Source: Actinomycetes bacterium (lineage in GTDB: Bacteria > Actinomycetota > Thermoleophilia > Solirubrobacterales > 70-9). From it: a stretch of 64,000 bases of DNA. Both the position numbers and the translations under genes were made by a program. The stretch spans positions 1 to 64,000 of the forward strand of contig BOKP01000002.1 of NCBI GenBank assembly GCA_016861045.1. Reading direction: 5' to 3'. Under the pieces are notes generated by a model, which worked only from the letters and a program-made list of their open reading frames with translations, was not told the DNA's origin and made no database searches. The number at the start of each line of letters is the position of its first letter. Position 1 is the first letter of the stretch. This document shows positions 57,922 through 64,000 of this stretch, one piece after another.

Positions 57922-59355
57922 ATGGCCGCCACCCCCGGACCCCATCCGACCGCTCCGCGCCGTGCCCTCGCCGCCGTGCTGATCGCGAGCGCGGCCGCGC
58001 TCGCGATCGCGACCCCGGCCCGGGCCGATCTCACCTACCTCCCCCATCATCTCGCCGTCGAGACCAACCAGAAGTACGGGCACGACTGCTTCTGGGCGCC
58101 GCCGAAGGGGATGGACTACGCGACCCTGCCGAACACGAAGCCGATCCAGACGCCGAATCTCTTCCCGGACGTGGGCTCCACCTACTTCGTCGCCCAGTAC
58201 AAGCTCCCGGCCGGCGCCAGCCTCACCTTCCACGGCAAGTTCGGCCACCAGCGCTACATGTCGTGGACGATGTTCGGGCGGCCCGGCGCCCTCGGCCAGA
58301 TCGCCTCCGCAGACCACCTCCGCGACTTCCAGATCGAGCCCGACAGGGGCTCGGTCAACCCGTTCCTGCCGGGCCGGAGCCGGAAGGGCGGGCCCCGCCG
58401 CTACACCTTCCACGTCGTCTCCGGGCCGATCCCCGCGCGCCGCGCCCCGAACACGATCTACACCCAGACCACCGACCCTGACGTCCGGCTCGGAATGAGC
58501 ATCCGCAACTACCTCCCGGACCGCGGTCGCGACGGCACCGGCGACGCCGGGCTGCCGAAGCTGGTCCTCAACCTCGCCGACGGGACGAAGCTGCGGGGCG
58601 GGGAGGCCTGCGCGATGCTCGACCCGATCGAGGACGCGAGCAGGTCCACCTTCCCGGCGCCGCTGTGGAAGTCGCTCGTCGCCGACGCCCCCGATCCCGT
58701 CAACGCTCCGGCCGTCGATCCGCCGCGCTGGGAGAAGTTCTGGAACGCCCTCTACAACGTCGCCGGGATCTTCATCGAGGATCCCGCGGAGCGGGCCGCC
58801 ACCTACCCGCCCGACGCGATCGGCGGGTTCCAGAGCAACCCCGACACCAGCTACCTGCTGACGCCGATCAGCCGCAGGTACGGTCGCCTGCTCACCGTCT
58901 CGGGCAAGATGCCGACCGTCCCGAGGACCCTGCCGGCCAGCGGCCGCTGGATCCCGCGCGACTACCAGGTCCGCTACTGGTCGCTCTGCAGCGGCTCCTC
59001 GGCGGTAACCGGCCTCGGCTACGACTGCGTCTACGACCAGCAGGTGCCGCTGCGCAAGGGCCGTCGCTACACGCTCGTCATCGGCCGGCCCGGCGATCGC
59101 CCGGCGAACGCACGCCGCGAGTGCGGCTACCGCTGGATCAACTTCGGCAAGGGCGAGAGCTACGACGACCCCGCCTCGCGCGGCTGGGTCGGGACGATGT
59201 ACATGCGGTTCATGGCGGCCGACCCCGGCTGGAAGCAGGCGCCGCAGCAGGTCGAGGTGCCGGGGACCGAGCGCGAGGTCATGGGCCCCTACTACCCGCG
59301 GTCGAAGTACTGGACGAAGTCCGAGTTCAGGCAGCTCGGCTGCCGCGGCGGATGA
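57922..59355 (+). CDS. Secreted protein of unrecognised family, twin 1
   Basis: 477 residues with a signal peptide ending near ARADL (about residue 36). The mature protein shares a common plan with the next gene: DCFW near the N-terminus, RYM, NPF, NYLPDRGRDGTGDAGLPK and LADGTKLRG, then QVRYWSLCSG, YDCVYDQQVP and CGYRWINFGKG, and a C-terminal VMGPYYPRSKYWTK with a final GC. Paired cysteines suggest disulfides, so it works outside the cell. No catalytic signature. The fold is probably beta-rich. Expression is likely under the divergent TetR. Its stop overlaps the ATG of the next gene (ATGA). Confidence 0.85.
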   Translation: MAATPGPHPTAPRRALAAVLIASAAALAIATPARADLTYLPHHLAVETNQKYGHDCFWAPPKGMDYATLPNTKPIQTPNLFPDVGSTYFVAQYKLPAGASLTFHGKFGHQRYMSWTMFGRPGALGQIASADHLRDFQIEPDRGSVNPFLPGRSRKGGPRRYTFHVVSGPIPARRAPNTIYTQTTDPDVRLGMSIRNYLPDRGRDGTGDAGLPKLVLNLADGTKLRGGEACAMLDPIEDASRSTFPAPLWKSLVADAPDPVNAPAVDPPRWEKFWNALYNVAGIFIEDPAERAATYPPDAIGGFQSNPDTSYLLTPISRRYGRLLTVSGKMPTVPRTLPASGRWIPRDYQVRYWSLCSGSSAVTGLGYDCVYDQQVPLRKGRRYTLVIGRPGDRPANARRECGYRWINFGKGESYDDPASRGWVGTMYMRFMAADPGWKQAPQQVEVPGTEREVMGPYYPRSKYWTKSEFRQLGCRGG

Positions 59356-60833
59356 TCGGCCGGGCCCGGGCCGCCGCGGTCGTCGCGGCGGCCGCCGTCA
59401 TGGCGGCCGCCCTGCTTCCGGCCGGCGCGTCGGCGGCGCGCGGCGACATGGTCGGCGGGCGCTTCAGCGACTGCTTCTGGAACTACGGGGCGTTCGGCGT
59501 CCGCGACTTCAACATCGCCTACCCCGACGCCGGGGCGACCTACTGGGCGGCCGGCTTCCGGCGACCTCCGGGCTCGAAGCTGACGCTCCGCGGCCGCTAC
59601 CCGCACGCCCGCTACATGGCGCTGCAGACCTACGACGTCCTCGGCCGCGGCGTCGACGCGCTCGCCGACTACCAGATCGATCCCCTTCCCGGCTCGACGA
59701 ACCCGTTCCGCCGCGGTGCCGACCGCAGCACCCGCAAGCGCGGCTACCGGGTCACGGTGGTCGATTCGAAGAACCCCGGCTACCCGCTCGAGGCCTACGA
59801 CGGCGAGCCCGATCGCAACCGGATCTACGTGATCCCCGAAGCCGGGCCGATCACCGAGACCGCCGACGGGCAGACCTACGAGCTGAACCTGCTGATGATG
59901 CGCGTCTACGTGCCCGACGACGGCGCCGACCTGACCGGCGGCGTCGGCCTGCCGAAGCCGACGCTGAGGCTCGCCGACGGCACGGTGCTCCGGGGCCAGT
60001 CCCTCTGCGACGCGGTCGACTCCGAGTCGAAGGCGCTCGGGCACACCCGCGTCCCCGATCCCGGGGCGCTCCTGATCAGCGCCGACTCCTACCGGGCGAT
60101 GCGCTACCCGAACGAGCTCGCGGCGCCGGTCAACGTGTTCGCCGGGCTGATGTCGGTCCCGCGCCAGGTGCCGCCCTGGTTTCCGGCCGTCCGCGGGGGC
60201 GAGTGGCGCGCCCAGTACGACCGCCGCTACCTGCTGCAGCTCTGGACCGGCGACCACGCCCCCGGGGCGGTTCCGGACCCGCCGCCGCGCAGCGCTTCCG
60301 GCGGCTTCTTCCCGAACGTCCACAACGCCTACGTCCGGACGGCGATCAACCGCAAGCTCGGCAAGGTGGCGGTCTTCCGGGGCAGGCTGCCGTCCGCCCC
60401 CCGGACCCTGCACGGCGACGCGCGGATGGGAGCCGGGCAGGTCCGCTACACGAGCTTCTGCATGAACCAGGCGCCGGTGACGACCAAGGTCACCGACTGC
60501 GCGTTCGACGAGCAGGTCCCGACCAACCGCAGGCGGACCTACACGATCGTCGTCAGCCGGGCAGCCGATCGCCCGGCCAGCGCCCGCCACGCCTGCGGAA
60601 AGGCCTGGATCCGCTGGAGCAAGGCCGGCGACGGCTACGAGGACCCCGACTTCGGATGGTTCCAGGTCCGCAACATGCTGCCGTCGCGGAGCTTCCGCCA
60701 CGCGATCCAGCTCACCTCGACCCCGGGCGACGAGAAGGACGTCATGGGTCCCTACCTGCCGAGGCTCACCTACTACGACGGCCCGGCCGCGTTCCGCCGC
60801 TCACCGTTCGGCGGCTGCGGATCGGCGCGCTGA
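59352..60833 (+). CDS. Secreted protein of unrecognised family, twin 2
   Basis: 493 residues, signal peptide (5-29). Homologous to the preceding protein across its whole length: DCFWNYG, ARYMALQT, TNPF, RVYVPDDGADLTGGVGLPKP, LADGTVLRG, PSAPRTLHGDA, QVRYTSFCMN, TDCAFDEQVP, CGKAWIRWSK and VMGPYLPRLTYYD. Translational coupling through ATGA points to a fixed ratio, possibly a heterodimer. The two are divergent enough (roughly a third identical by eye) to have distinct roles. No known domain is recognised. Confidence 0.85.
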   Translation: MIGRARAAAVVAAAAVMAAALLPAGASAARGDMVGGRFSDCFWNYGAFGVRDFNIAYPDAGATYWAAGFRRPPGSKLTLRGRYPHARYMALQTYDVLGRGVDALADYQIDPLPGSTNPFRRGADRSTRKRGYRVTVVDSKNPGYPLEAYDGEPDRNRIYVIPEAGPITETADGQTYELNLLMMRVYVPDDGADLTGGVGLPKPTLRLADGTVLRGQSLCDAVDSESKALGHTRVPDPGALLISADSYRAMRYPNELAAPVNVFAGLMSVPRQVPPWFPAVRGGEWRAQYDRRYLLQLWTGDHAPGAVPDPPPRSASGGFFPNVHNAYVRTAINRKLGKVAVFRGRLPSAPRTLHGDARMGAGQVRYTSFCMNQAPVTTKVTDCAFDEQVPTNRRRTYTIVVSRAADRPASARHACGKAWIRWSKAGDGYEDPDFGWFQVRNMLPSRSFRHAIQLTSTPGDEKDVMGPYLPRLTYYDGPAAFRRSPFGGCGSAR

Positions 60834-60837
60834 CCGC

Positions 60838-60854
60838 CCGGCCACGCGGGCCGG
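60838..60854 (+). terminator. Short hairpin after the twin genes
   Basis: Arms CCGGCC (60838-60843) and GGCCGG (60849-60854), 5-nt loop, 4 nt after the stop of the second twin. Weak but well placed. Confidence 0.35.
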
Positions 60855-60944
60855 CCGAGCCGTCGGCGCCGGCGCGAGGCCTGCCGCCGGTCGCCGCGCA
60901 GCGCGCCGGGTAACCCCCTCACCGGGCTCGGTTTATTGCTCCTG

Positions 60945-62081
60945 ATGAACGACCGGGAACGGGCGAGCGGGGGCGGCGGTGACAGCTTCGGGCCGATCCG
61001 CGGCGTCCTGCTCGAGCTGCTGAGTGAGCTCGACGACGCGGCGGCGGGGTCCCCGCGGGCGTTCTACGACCGGGTCTGCCAGGGGATCTGCGAGCTGACC
61101 GCGATGAACCGCTGCGCGGTGCTGCTGTACGACCGCCGCGAGAAGCGGGTCCTGCCCGCCGGCAGCCACGGGATCGACGACGAGATCCTCGGCCAGCTCC
61201 ACGGCACGCTGTCGGAGACCCCGATCGCCGCCGAGGCGCTCGACGCGGACCGGGTCATCGTCACCTCGAGGCTGTCGGAGGCGATCCCGGCCCGGCATCG
61301 GTCGCTCCCCGGCGTCGCGATGCTCGCCTGCGTCCCGATCGCCGCCGGCGCGCGAAAGCTCGGGGTGATGCTCTGCGACGCGGGCGGCGGCGAGTTCGAG
61401 ATCGACGCTCCCCAGCGCGACCTGATGTGGGCGCTCGGCAAGACCGTGGCGCTGGCGGCGAGCGCGCGGACCGCCTCCGCCCAGCAGGAGCGGGCGAAGC
61501 TGCTGGCCGAGCGCGTGGCGATCGCGCGCGAGGTCCACGACAGGGTGATGCAGCGCCTCTTCGGCCTCTCGCTCGTGCTCGGCTCGGGCGAGGCCCTCGA
61601 CCCCACCGAGCAGCGGCGGGCATCGGAGGAGCTCCGCTCCGCGCTCGACGATCTCCGCGATGTGATGCGGCGTACCGGCGAGCCCGCCCGCCCGCCGGCG
61701 AGTCCCACCCTGCGGGAGGAGATCACCCGCCTCGCCGCCCACTATCCCGCCGTCGAGTTCGAGACGGCGGCGGCGGCCGACCCGCCGCCCGAGCACGAGG
61801 CGCTCGCCCAGTCCGTCCTCGCCGAGGCCCTCCACAATGCCTCCAAGCACGCCGAGCCGACTGCGATCTCGATCGCCACCGCGACCGACGAGGGGGCGTT
61901 CTCGCTCGACGTCCACAACGACGGCGTCAGCCCGGGCTCCGGCGCGACGGTCGGCCGGGGCGGGATGGGCCTGCGTCTCGCCGCCTTCGACGCGATCCAG
62001 AACGGCGGCGTCCTCGAGTTCGGCCCCGAGGGGGACGGCTGGAGGGTTCGCCTCTACCTGCCGGCCGAGGAGAGGGCGTGA
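60945..62081 (+). CDS. GAF-domain sensor histidine kinase (NarL-partner type)
   Basis: 378 residues from ATG 60945 (TTG 60936 is in frame). A GAF domain (about 20-170), a HisKA_3 dimerisation domain with the phospho-accepting histidine in AIAREVHDRVMQRLFGLSL, and a GHKL ATPase with LAEALHNASKHAEP and GRGGMGLRLAAF. No membrane helix, so it senses a cytosolic ligand or redox state. Overlaps the response regulator start by 4 nt (GTGA), a classic coupled two-component pair. Confidence 0.92.
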   Translation: MNDRERASGGGGDSFGPIRGVLLELLSELDDAAAGSPRAFYDRVCQGICELTAMNRCAVLLYDRREKRVLPAGSHGIDDEILGQLHGTLSETPIAAEALDADRVIVTSRLSEAIPARHRSLPGVAMLACVPIAAGARKLGVMLCDAGGGEFEIDAPQRDLMWALGKTVALAASARTASAQQERAKLLAERVAIAREVHDRVMQRLFGLSLVLGSGEALDPTEQRRASEELRSALDDLRDVMRRTGEPARPPASPTLREEITRLAAHYPAVEFETAAAADPPPEHEALAQSVLAEALHNASKHAEPTAISIATATDEGAFSLDVHNDGVSPGSGATVGRGGMGLRLAAFDAIQNGGVLEFGPEGDGWRVRLYLPAEERA

Positions 62082-62686
62082 CCGAGCCCGCTGCGGAGAG
62101 CCTCGACGTCCTCGTCGTCGATGACCACGACGTCGTCCACTGGGGCTTCAAGCTCCTGCTCGCCAAGCAGGGCTGGGTCGGCTCGTGCGTGGCCGCGACG
62201 TCGTCGGCGGAGGCGATCGAGTGCCTGCGACGGGGTCCGGTCGACGTCGCGCTCGTCGATCTCTTCCTCGGCGCCGGATCCGGCGCCGACCTGTGCGAGG
62301 AGATCAGGCGCATCTCACCCGACACGCGCGTGCTGCTGATGTCGGGCGCCGGCACGATCTCGCCCGGGGCGGCGCGCGCCGCCGGAGCCGCCGGCTTCGT
62401 GTCGAAGAGCTGGCGCGCCGCCGACATCGCGATGGCCGTGCGGATGGTCGGAAACGGGATGACCGTCTTCGAGCCGGGCGCCGAGCCGGCCGAGGCGGGG
62501 CTCTCGGCCCGGGAGCGCGAGGTCCTGCGGCTGATCGCCGCGGGGGCCACCAACCGCGAGATCGCCGAGCGTCTCTACCTCTCCCCGCACACGATCAAGG
62601 AGTACACGAGCTCGCTCTACCGCAAGCTCGGGGTCCGCAACCGGGCCGAAGCCGCGAGCCGCGCCGAGCAGCTCGGGCTCGGCTGA
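62078..62686 (+). CDS. NarL/LuxR-type response regulator
   Basis: 202 residues. Receiver (5-125) with VVDDHD, phospho-accepting Asp in ALVDLFLG, LMSGAG and lysine in FVSKSW. LuxR domain: LSAREREVLRLIAAGATNREIAERL split over helices, with PHTIKEYTSSLYRKLGVRNR. GTG 62078 overlaps the kinase stop, so the kinase is the cognate partner. Likely targets cannot be named from sequence. Confidence 0.93.
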   Translation: MTEPAAESLDVLVVDDHDVVHWGFKLLLAKQGWVGSCVAATSSAEAIECLRRGPVDVALVDLFLGAGSGADLCEEIRRISPDTRVLLMSGAGTISPGAARAAGAAGFVSKSWRAADIAMAVRMVGNGMTVFEPGAEPAEAGLSAREREVLRLIAAGATNREIAERLYLSPHTIKEYTSSLYRKLGVRNRAEAASRAEQLGLG

Positions 62687-62704
62687 CCCCCCGGGCCGTC
62701 GCGG

Positions 62705-62729
62705 CCGATCCCCCCGGTCGGGGGATCGG
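62705..62729 (+). terminator. Strong hairpin after the two-component operon
   Basis: Perfect 10-bp arms CCGATCCCCC (62705-62714) and GGGGGATCGG (62720-62729) with a 5-nt loop, 18 nt after the response regulator stop and before fabD. Confidence 0.6.
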
Positions 62730-62780
62730 GCCGGCTCGGAGGCTCACCCGCGCCGGGGCCGAGGGTAGAAGCTTTCGCAG

Positions 62781-63629
62781 ATGCCGACCGCGCTCCTCTT
62801 CCCCGGCCAGGGCGCCCCCGCCGCCGATTGGCGGGACGCGATCGCGCGCTGGTGCCCGGAACTGCTCGCGGAGGCCCGGCGATTGCTCGGCGGTCGCGAC
62901 CCGCTCGAGCGGTTCGGCACCGGGACCGAGTTCGACCAACCGGCGATCTACTCGGCCTCGATCGCCGCCTTCGCGGCCGCGGGGCGCCCCGCGGCGACCT
63001 TCCACGCCGGGCATTCGATGGGGGAGATCGCGGCGCTCGCCTGCGCCGGCGCGTTCTCCGAGCGGGACGGCCTCCGGGTCGTCGTCGAGCGCGGCCGGCT
63101 GATGGCCGCGGCCGCGGGAGGTGCCGGCGCGATGCTCGCGGTTCGGGTCGGCGCCGACGAGGTCGCCGGCACCGCCGCGGCATCCGGGGTCGTGATCGCC
63201 AACCTCAACTCCCCGTCGCAGACGGTCCTCTCCGGCCCGGTCCCGGCGATCGAGCGGGCCGCCGCCGAGCTCGGCGAGCGCGGCATCAAGGCGAAGCGGC
63301 TGGCGATCGGCGGCGCCTTCCACTCCCCCGCGATGGCGCCCGCCGCCGAGCGGTTCCGCCGCTTCCTCGCGGGGATCCGGTTCAAGGCCCCGAGCGTCCC
63401 CGTGCTGAGCGGCCGCACCGGGAGGGCGTTCACCGACCCCGTCTCCGAGCTCGCCGCCTCGCTGCTCGCCCCGGTGCGCTGGATCGACGTCGTCGCGAGC
63501 CTCGACGCCGCGGGGGTCACGAGCTTCCGCGAGATCGGACCGGGAAGGGCGCTGACCGGCCTCGTCCGCAAGATCCTGCCGTCCGCGGACGCCGAGGCGA
63601 GCGCTCCGCCGGAGGCGATCGGTGCCTGA
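62781..63629 (+). CDS. fabD: Malonyl-CoA:ACP transacylase
   Basis: 282 residues. FPGQGAP at the start, nucleophile S79 in GHSMGEIAAL, H181 in GGAFHSPAM, and the KRLAIGGAFH and REIGPGRALTGLVRK segments of FabD. It loads malonate onto acyl carrier protein for fatty acid synthesis. Slightly shorter than E. coli FabD (309), mostly at the N-terminus and the loops. Overlaps the fabH-like start by 8 nt, so the two are one operon, as in many bacterial fab clusters. Confidence 0.93.
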   Translation: MPTALLFPGQGAPAADWRDAIARWCPELLAEARRLLGGRDPLERFGTGTEFDQPAIYSASIAAFAAAGRPAATFHAGHSMGEIAALACAGAFSERDGLRVVVERGRLMAAAAGGAGAMLAVRVGADEVAGTAAASGVVIANLNSPSQTVLSGPVPAIERAAAELGERGIKAKRLAIGGAFHSPAMAPAAERFRRFLAGIRFKAPSVPVLSGRTGRAFTDPVSELAASLLAPVRWIDVVASLDAAGVTSFREIGPGRALTGLVRKILPSADAEASAPPEAIGA

Positions 63630-64000
63630 GGCCGCCGTCGTCCCTCCGTCTCCCCCGGCGGCGAGCGGGGTCAGGCCCCGGCTCGCCGGGATCGGGACCG
63701 CCCTTCCCGCCACGGCGGTCCCGAGCGCGGAGATCGCCGCCCGGCTCGGGGTCGAGCCGGGCTGGATCGAGCAGCGGACCGGGGTCGAGCGGCGCCACAT
63801 CGCCGGCGACGGCGACTCGCTGACCGCGCTCGCCGCCGCGGCCGCCGAGCGCGCCCTGGCCGTCGCCGACGTCGACCCCGCCGACGTCGACCTCGTCCTC
63901 GTAGCGACCTTCACCGCAGATCGGCTGCTGCCGAACGCGGCGCCGCTGGTCGCCGACGCGATCGGCTCCCGCGGCGCCTTCGCCTGCGACCTCGGCGCGG
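63622..64000 (+). CDS. fabH: 3-oxoacyl-ACP synthase III, 5' part (runs off the window)
   Basis: The first 126 codons are visible. PRLAGIGTALPATAV, WIEQRTGVERRHIA and DLVLVATFTADRLLPNAAPLVAD are the typical FabH N-terminal strands; the active-site Cys lies beyond the edge or just at it (the last residues read AFACDLGA, the usual place of the nucleophile). GTG 63622 lies within the fabD stop region and follows GGAGG. Starts a new round of fatty-acid synthesis by condensing acetyl- or branched acyl-CoA with malonyl-ACP. Substrate preference is not visible. Confidence 0.9.
   Translation, partial: MPEAAVVPPSPPAASGVRPRLAGIGTALPATAVPSAEIAARLGVEPGWIEQRTGVERRHIAGDGDSLTALAAAAAERALAVADVDPADVDLVLVATFTADRLLPNAAPLVADAIGSRGAFACDLGA

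Overview
The window is very GC-rich (roughly 72-75% by eye), densely packed, and free of insertion sequences, CRISPR arrays, tRNA and rRNA genes. Gene content points to an Actinomycetota chromosome, most likely class Thermoleophilia (Solirubrobacterales-like). The clues are a partner-switching SigB/F-type regulator set, an Rpf-type muralytic protein behind a c-di-AMP riboswitch, SpoIID/LytB without sporulation genes, TatA, FetAB, an EF-G2-like GTPase and many secreted proteins of unknown function. The taxonomic placement is inference. Several genes have a TAnnnT hexamer 6-7 nt before the start codon and no Shine-Dalgarno sequence, which suggests leaderless transcripts.

Layout. 0-6.2 kb: a stress/partner-switching cluster (HD-GYP phosphodiesterase, SigB/F-type sigma factor, anti-sigma kinase, PP2C-type phosphatase, STAS anti-anti-sigma). 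6.3-9.8 kb: stand-alone LigD-type polymerase, YjbQ, TatA and an FAD amine oxidase. 9.8-21.2 kb: an envelope region with Rpf (c-di-AMP riboswitch and an 11-bp tandem repeat upstream), SpoIID, two acyltransferase-3/SGNH fusions flanking a lysozyme-like secreted protein, a coupled pair of membrane-anchored GX3-repeat proteins (one with an SGNH hydrolase domain), a membrane-tethered zincin, an SDR, a TMEM68/PES-like acyltransferase and an L,D-transpeptidase. 21.3-25.5 kb: adenylate cyclase and a coupled methyltransferase-fetA-fetB operon. 25.6-30.2 kb: a lipoprotein, then a B-family heme-copper oxidase operon whose active-site tyrosine is replaced by asparagine. 30.2-35.7 kb: EF-G2-like GTPase, enoyl-CoA hydratase, histidine kinase and two LuxR-type response regulators. 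35.7-44.8 kb: one gene for a secreted protein of about 3,011 residues. 44.9-53.2 kb: succinate-semialdehyde dehydrogenase with a divergent MarR, a polytopic membrane protein, patatin, DUF1269 protein, a second FAD oxidase and an alpha/beta hydrolase. 53.3-57.8 kb: MetE, a secreted protein, a GST-N-like protein and TetR. 57.9-60.8 kb: twin translationally coupled secreted paralogues. 61-64 kb: a two-component pair, then fabD and the start of a fabH-like gene.

How the genes work together. The first cluster holds every element needed to switch a stress sigma factor by phosphorylation. The 9.8-18 kb region looks devoted to cutting, cross-linking and O-acylating wall polymers, with at least one gene tied to c-di-AMP, a cell-wall/turgor messenger. 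The oxidase operon (CuA subunit, catalytic subunit, membrane-anchored cytochrome c) forms a complete electron path. The loss of the crosslinking tyrosine suggests it may reduce nitric oxide rather than oxygen. The two FAD amine oxidases and the semialdehyde dehydrogenase could take part in polyamine/GABA breakdown, although they are not adjacent.
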